Shown here piece by piece: positions 7,625-18,874 of a stretch of DNA of 64,000 nt (the first letter of the stretch is position 1; each line of letters opens with the position of its first letter). This DNA is from Porphyromonas gingivicanis JCM 15907 (GTDB lineage Bacteria; Bacteroidota; Bacteroidia; Bacteroidales; Porphyromonadaceae), in contig NZ_BAKX01000002.1 in assembly GCF_000614585.1 (NCBI RefSeq), forward strand, positions 124,001 to 188,000. Direction: 5' to 3'. The notes below the pieces were generated by a model. That model ran no database searches and was not told the DNA's origin. It saw nothing but the letters and a program-made list of their open reading frames with translations. The translations under genes and the position numbers were made by a program.

Positions 7625-10125
7625 TTACTTTTTCATTACCTTTTGTGTGTGTGCCTCTACACGTACCAAATAGGCTCCACTTGGATAGTTGTTCATATCA
7701 ATACGCATCTGAGGAGCATCGGCTGTAGCCTGATAGACTATGGAACCATCAAGTGCATAGATGATAATACGGTCGTTGGGATTGGCACCCTCGATAAAGA
7801 GAGCATCAGTTGTAGGAGTCGTATAGCAGTTCACCTTTGCAAAGCCAATCTCTTCGTTGGCAAGGTCTGTTCCTGGGAAAAGGACACCATTTTCGCCTTG
7901 TGTATCTCCAATATTGTCTCGTACTTCCCAGTTTTTCGTATTAGCCAATGTTACCAAAGTAGAGGAGCATACGTTCTTTTCTATTCCCCTAGCCTCTGTA
8001 TCGACGATTACCAAGATACCCTTGTCGCTTCCATCGGGGATGGCGGGGAGTGCTTCGATAAGTTTTTTGCTATTGTCTTCGTCGAGCTGATTTTTGAAGC
8101 AGAAGATTGTATTGAGTTTAGGGCATCCGGATAGGGTAATGCTTGTCAGCTTGTTGTTCTTGAGGTCGATAGACTCTAAGAGAGGACAATCTGCAAGAGT
8201 AAATGTGCTGAGTTGGTTTTTGGAGAGTAGTATTCTTTTTAACTCAGGAGAGGGGGTAATCTCGATTTCTTTTATCTCGTTATGGAAGCCCCAGAAGAGT
8301 CTGAGTGCGGGATTATTGATACGGATAGACTCAATTTCGTTGCTATGGCAAGAGAATACCGATAAGTCTCCACGTATTGTTACCTCCGAACCTTAAGTGT
8401 GTATTCCGTTAAGCCACTGCCTGGTACGTAGGTTTCTTCAACCCCTTCTATTACGGCAGGAGTTTCTTCTGGTCCAAGGTCTATTGCAATCTTCTGTCCA
8501 GCTGTTTTCTTGGTGCGGAAGGTCATAACACCATTGCCTAAAGGAGCGGCGATAAGCTCTTTTTTATGCCCTCCATTCCAGTCGAATAGATCCCAATTTT
8601 TTTCTTTTCCTATTGCCAAATCGTTTTGGTCGTATTCATTCTGCTCTTCGACAGTAACCTGACCTACTGATGGAACGCTATTGATCAGTATAAGCTCTCC
8701 AGCTTGGTCTCCCTCTATGGTGCGGAGCGAAGAGAGTAGCTTCTTCATTTCGGGCTTTTTGATCTTGTTGAAATAGACAGAGAGATTGCGCAACTCAATG
8801 TTTGAGGAGAGGTCAAGCTCCGTTATTTGATTGTTGACCACGTCTGCGAAAACGAGCTTTGGATTGCCACTTGTGTTAAGACTGGTAAGCTGATTGTTGT
8901 AGATTTCAAAATACTGCAAGTTCGCATTTTTAGAGATGTCGATAGAGGTTAGCTTATTGGTCGAGCAGTCAAACTCTTCCAGCGAAGTAGCTTTGGTAAC
9001 ATCAATAGCTGTGATATCCAATATTGAGCAGTTAAGTTTTTTAATTTTCCCTTTGATTACTACATTAGGAGAGCGGAGGGTGTAGTTTTCCCACCCCTTT
9101 TTGTAAGTACCATCAAGTCCTTCAAAAGTAACTTCTCCTTCTGCCTCTATTTCCATACTTATAGATGTATTTATTGGTCGCTCTGTTACGAAAGAGATTT
9201 GTTCGGTATCCTCCTGAGGTTCTTCGTCTGTACCAGCATAAGAGTTTTTGTTACCTCCGTTGTAGTCCATCACAGACCAACATTTTTCTTCAGCTACAAG
9301 GGCATCTTTTTTCATACAGTGGTTATCGTGTGTAGAGCCTTTGCTGTTGATAATGCGTAGCTCGGCTTCATCCAAAAGGGTTCTTTCGGGTAATGAGGCT
9401 ACCAAGTCGCTCATCGCTTTTCCCTTTATTTTATTGCCGAAGCAGTTGATGTAAATGAGCTTGCTAAGTCCTGCAAGGTCTAAGCTACTCAATTCGTTGT
9501 TTTCGCAAAATAGATTAACTAAAAGTTTGTTTTGAGTTACATCAATTTTTTTTAGTTTGTTGTTGCCAACTCCTAAGTGAGATAGCTTAGAGTTGGTGGT
9601 TACATCTATAGTTTCTAAGTTGTTACGTTCGCACGATAGAAATTCGAGCTTTTCTATACCCGTTACGTTAATACTTTCCAACTTGTTTTGAATACAAGTG
9701 ATTGATTTTATTTCGCTGTTTTGACTAAAATCCAGACTTTGGATCTCATTGTAAGAGCAAATAATGGCTTGAAGTTCAGGGGCATTCTTTGTATCAATAG
9801 AGGTAATCTGATTGTTAGAGCAGAACAGGCGTTTAATAACTCCTGTAATGGTAACCTCTTGTTTGTTGAGGGTGTACTCTTTCCAAGCATTTTCGAACTC
9901 TTCTTCCACACCATCTATACTGATAGAAGTCTTGGGTTCGATGTAGATGCGCAACTTGATTTTTTCGCCCACAGCCTTGTTGGTAGTAAGGGTTATACTA
10001 CTCTGAGCCATAGCGGAAAACGAATAGGCTACACTTCCTAAGAGTAACGAAAGGAAGCACGATAAGAAAACAAAGCCCCTTTTGGTGGAAGAGAGCACTC
10101 TTGAAGTAGTTTTTTTCTCTTTCAT
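7625..10125 (-). CDS. Three-module leucine-rich-repeat surface protein with T9SS sorting domain (one frameshift)
   Basis: Restoring one base gives 833 residues. A signal peptide ends near AMAQ (residue 40). Three tandem modules follow (about 44-309, 310-532, 533-780). Each begins with a beta cap containing EYTL or NYTL and a VTIxG-like strand, continues with short LRRs of the LxxLxCxxNxI/LxxIDV type, and ends with a closing motif such as NWDLFDWNGG. The C-terminus (YALDGSIVY, then GAYLVRVEAHTQKVMKK) is a type A T9SS sorting domain, so the protein should be exported and anchored on the outer surface. The frame breaks near 8391: minus-strand AAGG should be AAGGG, giving EYTLKGSEVTIRG, which matches the same place in modules 1 and 2. 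A promoter lies about 130 bp upstream. The ligand is unknown. Confidence 0.85.
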
Positions 10126-10255
10126 AGATAAAGTAAGTATTTAGTTTATAATGAATAGTACAATTTAGCTTCTTCCGAAGTGTAAAGCCTTCCGTTCCTT
10201 TCCGTTCTTCTTCAAGAACCTACTTTGGAGGAAAAGCCTTTTGTAGCATTGCGGG

Positions 10256-10286
10256 CAAATGTAATTGTTTTGTTTTTATTGTCAAA
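10256..10286 (-). promoter_or_regulatory. Promoter of the LRR gene (TTTG-N19-TACATTTG)
   Basis: On the minus strand TTTG (10283-10286) is followed after 19 bp by TACATTTG (10256-10263). This is a full match to the Bacteroidota -33/-7 consensus. The leader to the ATG at 10125 is about 125 nt. Confidence 0.8.
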
Positions 10287-10782
10287 ATATTTAATTAATT
10301 TGATTGCGTTGCTTCTGCTCATCGCTGGTACTCTGAAGAGTTTATTACACCGACCTTTCTGCTATGTTTTGTAGAATGCGGTAATTAGAAGGTCTTGAGA
10401 TAGGAGATAAAGGGTGCGTGCAAAGTATATGGCTAAAGTCGAAAGTTAATGGTGGATGTAGGAAATGGGGAGGGTGGGTAATAGCATCTGTAATTGAGAT
10501 AAAGAAAAAACCTATCCCTCCGAAAAGAAGGATAGGTTTTTATTGCGACAATACCATGGTTTATGGGGCGCATATAGATTGCTTGCCTTTACATTCTGTT
10601 TTAGTTACGCCCTTCTGTACATTTCTTTTAGTTTCGTTTTTAGTGTCTCTTTTTCTATGTGTGTAGATACACCTCGGCGTAAAGAAGTATCCCAAATAAG
10701 TTCGATGCACCCTTTTATGAAGTACTCTCTTAGAAGGTTATTTTAGGATGTTTCTCTTCTTTCCAAAAGGAGGTGAGAGGTA
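10287..10782. other. Intergenic stretch holding a terminator hairpin, no gene
   Basis: Two overlapping open frames of 67-82 codons (10418-10746) lack any family features and read through the hairpin at 10505-10541. No gene is called. Confidence 0.6.
10505..10541. terminator. Bidirectional intrinsic terminator
   Basis: CCTATCC (10511-10517) pairs with GGATAGG (10530-10536), with A6 before and T5 after. It can stop transcription in both directions. It lies 240 bp past the end of the minus-strand thioredoxin-like gene. Confidence 0.8.
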
Positions 10783-12479
10783 TCAATGCTTAACATAGAA
10801 AGACTGAGCGGTAGCCTGTTTGTCTGGAGTAACTACCTGTACGAAGTAGCGTCCCGTTTGCCAATCTGTTACATTAAGAGTAAACTCTTCGGAAGCACTT
10901 TCGGTGTAATAGAGGAGTTTCCCACATGGGTCAAAGATGCGAACTTGACTCTTTTGGGGAGTTCGGACTGTAATCTGTGTCGAACTCTCTGTCGGGAAGA
11001 TACTAACTTCTTCCTCGGGCAGTGCAGGTAGCGTTGCAGAGGATACCTCAACTTCTATTTTGATGTTGTCCAAAAGGAAGCTGGAACCTGGGCTTAGAGA
11101 GGAGGTGTTGCCTATGCGCTTGTGAACAAAAGCGAGTGTTACCGTCTTTCCCTTAAACGGCATTAGGTCTATGGTTTCATTTTGCCACTCCTTGGAATGG
11201 GTTACTTGCCCCTCTTTGAGGACGTGGGTAAAGTGTGATGCAAGTGTCGATTCGGTCGAAGCGAGTAGCTGGTAGTGGTCGGGTTTGGAGAGAAAGTATC
11301 TGTTCGTTGCATATGATATAGAGGCCTTTACCGCTTTTTCGGGTATGGAGATTGGGGGGAGATTAGCCAGTTTTGCGCAGCTACGTTAGTTCCTTTTAGG
11401 TTAAAGCCTCCATTAGGAGCAACTGTTCCGCTTGTGGGATAAAAACTCCACGATACCCAACAGAGAGGAGAGTTGTAGCCTCCTTTGTAATTTTCGGGGA
11501 TGGTCAAACCCAAACGGTCGAGGTCCATTTTCAAATTACTCCAACTTTTGAAGTCTCCATCTTCCTCCCAAGTGCGCCACCCTTTAGGCAGTGTGCCATT
11601 TTCTGCATCTTCATTTATTGGGAGGGTCGAACTTTTTCTGTCGAGTACGGTATAGGTACGCTCGGCGGTAGTGCTTCCCTTGATGTTTTGTAGGGTTAGC
11701 TGTACCTTATAGGTGCCGGGAGTATCCCATACAGCAACGGGGTTTTGCTCTGAAGAGGAGGGGGTATTTGCGCCCTCGAATGTCCACGCATAGCTGGTAA
11801 TGGGGGCTATTGATTCGTAGATAGGTGTCCAAGCAATTTGTTCTCCCGTATAGGCTGTTTCTAAGGCATAGGCTTGTACAGCTTTGGGAGCTTGGGGTAA
11901 CTTGGGGCAAGCGTTAATCAACTCTTTCAACCGGGTTTCTGAATATAAAATGCCTGTTTGATAGATTTCTGTGTACTCATTGTGGGGGCTGATGAGAAAG
12001 ACGCTCGGTACGGAGTTAAATTGTATACCTAACTTTTTGTCCATCTCTCGTTCGGACAGGATAGGGTAGCTTACATCGTCTGTCGAGTTGTGTATTTTAG
12101 TCCAGTCTTTGTAGGGGTCTTTTATCTTGTCCCACGGAGCTCCATAGACTTCGACCCATAGTACAACCAAGCGCTGCATCTCTGTGCCATTAGGTCCAAA
12201 GAGGTTATGATACTTTTCCAAATAGCCCTGTTGGTGAAGCTTCCAGCAAGGTTCACAGTTGGTAGCCGAGAAGTCGATAAGTACGCACTTACCTTCTGCC
12301 AAATAGGCTTGTATATCGTGGGTTACGCCTTTATAGTCAGTTGCTACATAATTGCCTGTTAGAGGTTTCCACGAGTAGTCTTCGTATTGAGCAGTTATGC
12401 CCTTAGATGGGGCAGATTGCGCTCCTGCAGAGCAAATAGTCAAGAGTACCCCGATTAAAAAAGAGTAGATGTGTTTCAT
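10783..12479 (-). CDS. T9SS-secreted protein with thioredoxin-like, PKD and cleaved-adhesin domains (one frameshift)
   Basis: With one base restored this is 565 residues. I chose ATG 12479 (MKHIYSFLIG, a signal peptide ending near SAGAQS) over upstream in-frame starts that lack one. Domains in order: a thioredoxin-like fold (about 40-180) with NCEPCWKLH carrying a CxxC pair, a PKD domain (about 205-280, SYAWTFEGA...VQLTLQN), a cleaved-adhesin/MAM-like domain (about 290-470), and a T9SS sorting domain ending in GRYFVQVVTPDK...FYVKH. The break is near 11352: CAATCTCC should be CAAATCTCC, which restores NWLISPQISIPEKAV. A secreted thiol-active protein is the natural inference; its substrate is unknown. 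A -7-like element (minus TATATTTG, 12524-12531) lies 45 bp upstream. Confidence 0.82.
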
Positions 12480-12723
12480 AAATCTTTGGGCTAAATATGA
12501 TTGCTTTATTTCTAATTTGGGGACAAATATATTTATACTTGGGCGCATTACCATAACTTTTGAAAAATATATAAGGGTCATGTAGCAGAGGAGGCACGGC
12601 GGAGAAGGAGCAATACTTCCCGTATTTATTCCATTATGGCTATTTCTATTTGAGAATTGTGAGAGGGCATCTATTTATGCAAAGGTATCTATACAATGAT
12701 ATGGATATTATCGGATATTATCG

Positions 12724-12731
12724 TAACTTTG
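12724..12731 (+). promoter_or_regulatory. -7 promoter element of gcvT (TAACTTTG)
   Basis: TAACTTTG fits TAnnTTTG and lies 37 bp before the gcvT ATG. No good -33 element was seen. Confidence 0.55.
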
Positions 12732-12767
12732 AGGCGATTTGATTAAAAAAACAAACATATAAATAAG

Positions 12768-13856
12768 ATGAAAACAACTCCGTTTACCGACGTACACATT
12801 GCACTTGGCGCAAAAATGGCTGAGTTTGCAGGCTACAATATGCCAATCGAATACTCTGGAATCACTGAGGAACACCTCAATGTGGTTAATAATGTTGGGG
12901 TATTTGATGTATCACATATGGGAGAGTTTTGGGTAAAAGGTCCTAATGCCCTTGCTTTCTTGCAAAAAGTTTCCAGCAACGACGCCTCTAAACTTGCTAT
13001 TGGTCAGGTGCAATACTGCTGCTTCCCTAATGGAAAAGGGGGGATTGTAGACGACTTCCTGCTCTATCGTTACGACGAAGACAAATATATGATGGTGCCT
13101 AATGCGGCTAATATCGAAAAGGATTGGGAGTGGTGCAAGGCTCAAAATACTATGGGTGCGGCTTTGGAAAATGCTTCTGATCAAATTGCTCAGTTGGCAG
13201 TACAAGGTCCTAACGCCATCAAGGTGATGCAAAAACTCACTGATATCAACCTCTCAGAAATCGAGTATTATAACTTCAAGGTAGGTTTCTTTGCAGGCTG
13301 TCCTAATGTAATTATCTCTGCTACGGGTTATACGGGAGCAGGTGGTTTTGAGCTTTATTTCTATCCAGACTATGCTAAGAAGATTTGGGACGCACTCTTC
13401 GAAGCGGGTAAGGAAGAGGGGATTATGCCTGCTGGTTTGGGCTGTCGAGACACTTTGCGCTTAGAAATGTGCTTCTGCCTCTATGGTCATGATATTGATG
13501 ATACTCACTCTCCCATTGAGGCTGGTTTGGGCTGGATAACCAAATTTACCGACGATAAGAAAGAGATGATAGACCGTGCCCTCTTGGAAGAGCAAAAGGC
13601 TGGTAAACTTACTCGTAAGCTCGTTGCCTTCGAGATGATTGATAAGGGTATTCCACGTCAGCACTATGATATTGTAAATGAGCAGGGCGAGGTGATTGGC
13701 GTTGTAACCTCTGGTTCTATGTCTCCTTGCCTTAAGAAGGGTATCGGTATGGGCTATGTAACTATGGACTATACTAAGGTAGGCACTCCTATCGCTATCT
13801 CGGTACGTGGACGCAACCTCAAGGCAGAGGTGGTAAAGGGTCCTTTCCGTAAGTAA
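12768..13856 (+). CDS. gcvT: Glycine cleavage system aminomethyltransferase (T protein)
   Basis: A 362-residue cytosolic enzyme that takes the aminomethyl group from lipoylated H protein and transfers the methylene to tetrahydrofolate, releasing ammonia. The family landmarks are present: [20 protein letters not shown] at the start, [10 protein letters not shown], the folate-site residues of [11 protein letters not shown], and [20 protein letters not shown]. The length is normal for the family. It is flanked by a -7 promoter element upstream and a terminator downstream, so it is probably monocistronic. Other gcv genes are not in the window. Confidence 0.96.
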   Translation: MKTTPFTDVHIALGAKMAEFAGYNMPIEYSGITEEHLNVVNNVGVFDVSHMGEFWVKGPNALAFLQKVSSNDASKLAIGQVQYCCFPNGKGGIVDDFLLYRYDEDKYMMVPNAANIEKDWEWCKAQNTMGAALENASDQIAQLAVQGPNAIKVMQKLTDINLSEIEYYNFKVGFFAGCPNVIISATGYTGAGGFELYFYPDYAKKIWDALFEAGKEEGIMPAGLGCRDTLRLEMCFCLYGHDIDDTHSPIEAGLGWITKFTDDKKEMIDRALLEEQKAGKLTRKLVAFEMIDKGIPRQHYDIVNEQGEVIGVVTSGSMSPCLKKGIGMGYVTMDYTKVGTPIAISVRGRNLKAEVVKGPFRK

Positions 13857-13953
13857 TAAATGCTTTCGATATTAGGATAGAGAGGTTGAGAGATTTATTG
13901 TAGTACTCTCATTCTCTACTGTTTGAGAAAAGCGTTCAAACGTTTTGTAGAAG

Positions 13954-13993
13954 CCCCCTTTCTGAAGGTCGTATTTCGGAGAGGGGGTTCTCT
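13954..13993 (+). terminator. Terminator after gcvT
   Basis: CCCCCTT...CTGA (from 13954) pairs with TCGG...AGGGGG (to 13987), followed by the short T/C-rich run TTCTCTTT. It is about 100 bp past the gcvT stop. Confidence 0.7.
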
Positions 13994-14119
13994 TTGAGGT
14001 TTTGGAGGGTGGACGCTAATTTTGTTATGGAGGTAAGGTAAGGGCTTTTGACTACTCTTGGACAGGCGGAGTGATGCACTCTTTTAGGCTTTCTTTCAGT
14101 ATTCAACTCTTCTCCTCCC

Positions 14120-14151
14120 TTTGGTTTTCCTTTCAATTAGTCGTACTTTTG
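14120..14151 (+). promoter_or_regulatory. Promoter of the 5'-nucleotidase gene (TTTG-N20-TACTTTTG)
   Basis: TTTG (14120-14123), a 20-bp spacer and TACTTTTG (14144-14151) match the Bacteroidota promoter consensus. Its position rules out in-frame start codons upstream of it and supports ATG 14173. Confidence 0.8.
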
Positions 14152-14172
14152 TGCCGTAACAAAAGTCTTTTT

Positions 14173-15657
14173 ATGAAATACATACGTAACTATTCAATGA
14201 TGCAGAGAAGCTGGAGCCGAGGTATAATGATTGCTTTTGTAGCTTTCTTTGCTTTCTGTACGGTGCAAACCACCGTAGCGCAAGAGAAAAAGGTAGTATT
14301 CCTCTCTGTCAATGATATGCATGCTGCCATAGATCAATTTCCTCGTTTTGGTTACATGGTAGATAGCCTGCGTCAAATCTATCCCGATATGCTTCTTATC
14401 GGGGCTGGAGATAACCATAGTGGCAATCCTATTAATGATCTTTTTACGCCAAGAGGTTACCCGATGACTCATTTGATGAATATGGTGCGTTTCGACTATT
14501 CGGTGCTTGGAAATCATGAGTTTGACACTCGTGCCGACTTGGGACTCCTTACTCAGGTAGCACAGTTCCCTTTCTTGGCAGCAAACGTTTTCCCTGCTCC
14601 TCAGCGAGGTATTCGTCTTCTGCCCAGTGCCATACACACTCTCCCCAATGGAGTGAGAGTCGGTTTGGTTGGACTTTTGCAGTTGGAGAAAAGTGGTTTG
14701 CCTGCTACAAACCCCACTTGGGTAGAGCACGTGCGCTTTGCTCCTGCCCAAAAAGAGATCAAAAAGTATCAAGAGCTACGTGAGGTATGTGATGCCGTAG
14801 TGTTGGTATCGCACTTAGGGGTAGAGGAAGATCAGATAGTAGCACGTGATAATAATTGGATTGACCTTATCATCGGGGGGCATTCGCATACTCTCCTTAC
14901 CGAACCTATCAAGGAGGGCAAATGCACCATTACACAGGCGGGAAGTCGTTTGCGCAACTGTTACCTCACTACATTGACCCTTTCGGACTCCTCGGAGGTG
15001 CAGGTTACTACACAACTCCTCTCGATTGATGCCCAAGCAGGAGAGGAGAGTGCTACCATCCGTGCCGTGGTGGACGACTTCAATAGCAATCCTTTCTTCA
15101 AACAAGTGGTAGGAGAGGCTTCGGATGACTTTACCTCTGGAGAGGAATTGGGCTTTTTTATGGCAGATGCCCATTACTCAACATTAGGCGTTGATATAAC
15201 TCTACAAAATCGAGGAGGGGTGCGCATGAGTCGCCTGCCCAAAGGTCCTATCACCAACCACAATGTCTATTCGTTAGATCCCTTTGGTAACGAAATGGTG
15301 GTAATAGAACTTACTCCAGAAGAGCTTAGTAGACTATTGCTCAAAAACTGGAGCAAAGAGTTTGAGAGTCCTATATATGCGGCAGGTTTGTATGCTGTAT
15401 ATCACGTAGATAAGAAGAGTAAAAAATGTTTTTCAGTAGAACTGTTTACTCCTAATAAAAAGCCGTTGAAGAAGGATTATAAGTACCGTGTAGCTTATAA
15501 CAACTATATTGCCAATGCTTACGAGTTTGAGCATACCTCCTCCTATAAGGAGACAGGCTATACATCGGTAGAAAGTATCCTTGCTTATCTTAAGAAGGTG
15601 CAAAAGGTACCTTCTTACAGAAAGAGTAAAAAGCGTTGGAAAGTAGTGTATCACTAA
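14173..15657 (+). CDS. Exported 5'-nucleotidase / metallophosphoesterase
   Basis: From ATG 14173 the protein has 494 residues. The frame is open further upstream to 14071, but the promoter at 14120-14151 and the signal peptide (hydrophobic IMIAFVAFFAFC, ending near TTVAQE) favour this start. The dinuclear metal site is visible: NDMH, GAGDNHSGNP, GNHEFD, VSHLG and GGHSHT. The C-terminal substrate domain (FFMADAHYST, NRGGVR, SLDPFGNEM) is that of the UshA/NT5E family. It should hydrolyse extracytoplasmic nucleotides to nucleosides and phosphate, a nutrient-scavenging role. maeB follows after 107 bp. Confidence 0.92.
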   Translation: MKYIRNYSMMQRSWSRGIMIAFVAFFAFCTVQTTVAQEKKVVFLSVNDMHAAIDQFPRFGYMVDSLRQIYPDMLLIGAGDNHSGNPINDLFTPRGYPMTHLMNMVRFDYSVLGNHEFDTRADLGLLTQVAQFPFLAANVFPAPQRGIRLLPSAIHTLPNGVRVGLVGLLQLEKSGLPATNPTWVEHVRFAPAQKEIKKYQELREVCDAVVLVSHLGVEEDQIVARDNNWIDLIIGGHSHTLLTEPIKEGKCTITQAGSRLRNCYLTTLTLSDSSEVQVTTQLLSIDAQAGEESATIRAVVDDFNSNPFFKQVVGEASDDFTSGEELGFFMADAHYSTLGVDITLQNRGGVRMSRLPKGPITNHNVYSLDPFGNEMVVIELTPEELSRLLLKNWSKEFESPIYAAGLYAVYHVDKKSKKCFSVELFTPNKKPLKKDYKYRVAYNNYIANAYEFEHTSSYKETGYTSVESILAYLKKVQKVPSYRKSKKRWKVVYH

Positions 15658-15764
15658 ATTTCAATAGAGTATAAAGTTTGCAATAGTGAGTTCGAGAGGA
15701 TAGGAGAGGTAGGTTGTACACCTCCTATACCTCTGTGTTCGATAGTATAAGAGACACAACAGAT

Positions 15765-18039
15765 ATGAATAGCAAATTGGAAGAATTGGCGAGAGCTTAC
15801 CATGCAGGCGATAAGCTGGTAAGATAGAAGTACGCCCCACAAAACCCTATGCCACGCAGCAAGATTTGACATTGGCATATAGTCCGGGCGTAGCAGTACC
15901 TTGTAAGGATATAGAGAGCGACCCCACGGCAGCCTATAAGTACACGGCTAAGGGCAATTTGGTAGCCGTTATTTCCAATGGAACGGCAGTGCTTGGCTTG
16001 GGTGATATAGGAGCTATGGCGGGTAAGCCCGTGATGGAGGGTAAGGGACTTCTTTTCAAAATCTATGCGGGGATTGATGTTTTTGACATAGAGGTGGATG
16101 AGAAAGACCCCAAAAAGTTTATCGAAATAGTCAAAGCAATAGCTCCTACGTTTGGAGGGATCAATCTGGAAGATATTAAAGCCCCTGAATGTTTTGAGAT
16201 TGAACAGACTCTCAAGAAAGAATTGGATATACCCGTGATGCATGACGATCAGCACGGTACTGCTATTATATCTGCCGCAGGGCTTCTCAATGCGCTCTCT
16301 ATTGCGGGCAAAAAAATAGAGGAAGCTCGCTTTGTTATCAATGGAGCAGGAGCTTCGGCTATATCTTGTACTAAACTTTATGAATCTTTTGGAGCAAGAA
16401 GAGAAAACATCGTGATGCTCGACAGTAAGGGGGTTATCTCTAAAGAGCGTACCGATCTTACCGAAGAGAAAGCCTATTTTGCCACTTCACGTACCGATAT
16501 TCACACTTTGGCAGAGGCTATTGTGGGGGCAGATGTTTTTGTCGGGCTTTCGCGTGCCAAAGTGCTTTCACAAGATATGGTGCGTGCTATGGCTTCACAG
16601 CCTATTGTTTTTGCCTTGGCAAACCCTAATCCAGAGATTACTTACGAAGAGGCAAAGGCTGCTCGCGAAGATGTTATTATGGCAACGGGTCGTTCGGACT
16701 ATCCTAATCAGATAAACAATGTGATCGGATTTCCCTATATCTTTAGAGGGGCGTTGGACGTTCAGGCTCGTGCCATCAATGAGGAGATGAAGAAGGCTGC
16801 TACTCTTGCTATTGCAGCGTTGGCTCGTGAGGCTGTACCCGAAGAGGTTACCCGAGCCTATGGCAATGTGGAGTTGCATTTCGGCCCAGACTATTTTATC
16901 CCTAAGCCTGTAGACCCTCGTTTGATAGTGCGGGTTTCATCGGCAGTAGCACGTGCAGCTATTGAGAGTGGAGTAGCCAGAGGGCTATTGAAGATTGGTC
17001 TGCCTATGAAGATGAGTTACGCTCTCGTTTAGGTTTGATGAGTCACTTGACCCGTCGCCTCCATGAGGCTGCCAAACTAAGTCCTCGTCGTGTGGTGTAT
17101 GCCGCAGGAGATAATCCCGCGGTCTTGCGTGCTGCCGTAGAGGCTCAAGCGCAGGGCATGGCACATCCTATTATATTAGGTATCCCCTCGCATTTAGAGC
17201 AATTGGCAAAAGAGTTGGACCTTTCGCTCGAAGGGCTTACTATTATCAATTATAGAGACGAGGCTGAAAAGGGACGTCGCCAAGAGTATGCCGAGCTTTT
17301 GGCTCATCAAAACTGGCGTAAGGGAGGTGATTTGCCGACGGCTGTTGATAAAATGTACGACCCCAATTACTTTGGTATGATGATGCTCTCTAAAGGAGAT
17401 GCCGATGCAATGATTACGGGTATTTACAGCCATCACACAGATTTGGCAGAGATTGCCAAGCAGACCGTAGGACTTCGAAAGGGGGTCAACCATTTTGCTA
17501 CCATGCATATGGTAACGCTAAAGAATGGTCCTCTCTTCTTAACCGATACCATGATTAATTGCAACCTAAAGGCAGATGCGTTGGTTGATATAGCTGTTTT
17601 GGCTGCTGAGAAGGTACGTTGTTTCGGTATCGAACCTGTTCTGGCATTGGTCGGATTCTCCAACTTTGGCTCTACCGACGCTGAGTCTACACAGGAGGCA
17701 CAGAAGGCGGTGGCTATATTGCATGAGCGTTATCCTCATCTTTTGGTTGATGGAGAAATGCAAGTATCTCTTGCTTTACATGCCGAAAAGCGAGACAAGC
17801 GTTATCCAGAGAATAAAATTAGGGGCAGAAAGGCTAATGTGCTTATTTTCCCCCGTCTGACAGCTTCGAATGCTTGCTATCAGTTGCTTCGAGAGGCAGA
17901 CGATGCCGAAGAGGTGGTAGGACCTATTCAAATGGGGCTAAACAAGCCGGTCTACTTTGCCGACCATGAGGCGAGTGTTACGGATATTGTAAACATAACG
18001 GCTTTGGCGGTTCTGGACTCCAATACGTGCATTGTGTAG
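15765..18039 (+). CDS. maeB: NADP-type malic enzyme fused to phosphotransacetylase-like domain (two frameshifts)
   Basis: Restored length is 758 residues, normal for MaeB. The malic N-terminal and NAD-binding domains (about 1-420: [54 protein letters not shown]) oxidatively decarboxylate malate to pyruvate. The C-terminal PTA_PTB domain (about 430-758, [22 protein letters not shown]) is thought to be regulatory. The start is ATG 15765 ([14 protein letters not shown]). Two single-base losses break it: GG at 15818-15819 should be GGG (gives [14 protein letters not shown]), and GGG at 16982-16984 should be GGGG (gives [15 protein letters not shown], joining the PTA half). A terminator follows. 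Confidence 0.93.
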
Positions 18040-18134
18040 GCGGTACTCCTTAGTGCTATCATAATCGACTTTACTCTATCCTTGTTCCCTTGTTGGGTAA
18101 AGAGAGGGTAAGTTGAGGTGTATGTATATAAAAG

Positions 18135-18175
18135 GGAGCTGGCTCGATGTAAAAGTCGGGTAAGCTCCTCTTTTT
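18135..18175 (+). terminator. Terminator after maeB
   Basis: GGAGCT (18135-18140) pairs with AGCTCC (18163-18168), flanked by AAAAG and CTTTTT. It lies about 95 bp past the stop. Confidence 0.85.
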
Positions 18176-18263
18176 ATATCACCTCTTCTGACGCGAACTT
18201 TGGTTAGGGAGAAGCATTGCCAGAGTTTCGTTGAGCGTCTGCTCTCATTGGCACACGAGACAA

Positions 18264-18819
18264 CTAAAATTTAGACCTATGGAAACTAAAGTGTGCTCTT
18301 AAAGGATTAGATTTTACAGGGTTAGATAACCTCTCTTCTGTATTTTGTTACGAAAATCAAATAAGTGGCGAGGCATGCTCAACCCTGATCAAATCACTAC
18401 CCGACCACAGCTATCCGCACCCGATGCATAACAATAAGCTACGTATTATAAATACAGGGTCTCAGACGGAGCGCAACGTTTGCTATGAAGCAGATGCTAA
18501 GCTGGCTTGGGAAAAAGGTTGGGAGTGCGAAGATTATAATGGAGGTAACCCTCGACGTTACGAAGGCTCTCAACCCTCCGCAAGTGAAGAGGTAATGTCT
18601 TCTGCCATAGAAGTATTCCCCAATCCTGTGACCTTCGAGCTTCGCATACGAGGGGCGGAAGCCTTTGCTGAGGTAGTTCTCTTTACCACTCAGGGAGTGG
18701 CAGTACAGCTCACGCGATGCAAGGGGGACGGATCTGCTACACTTGATCTCTCTGGACTGCCACAAGGAACTTATCTTGTTGAGGTTGGAGGTAAGGCAAT
18801 CCCCGTGGTTAAACAGTAA
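18264..18819 (+). pseudogene. 5'-truncated remnant of an LRR protein with T9SS sorting domain
   Basis: The frame begins right after a stop and has no suitable start before an internal ATG at 18424. It already encodes LRR sequence (LDFTGLDNLSSVFCYENQI) upstream of that ATG. It then shows the closing motif seen in the three-module LRR gene (WEKGWECEDYNGGNP) and a complete T9SS sorting domain (VFPNPV, then LPQGTYLVEVGGKAIPVVKQ). The signal peptide and most LRRs are missing, so the product could not be exported. It looks like the 3' end of a decayed or recombined paralogue of the gene at 7625-10125. Lost bases elsewhere in this assembly leave open that part of the decay is a sequencing artefact, but the missing 5' half is real in this sequence. 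Confidence 0.75.
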
Positions 18820-18874
18820 GAATTATTAAAGCCGTAGATGGATTATCCCATCGGGGCAATATATCCTCTATCAA

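Noticed and set aside
10418-10746. Two overlapping plus-strand frames in the gap between T9SS genes
   Set aside because: Both cross a strong bidirectional terminator and have no recognisable domain.
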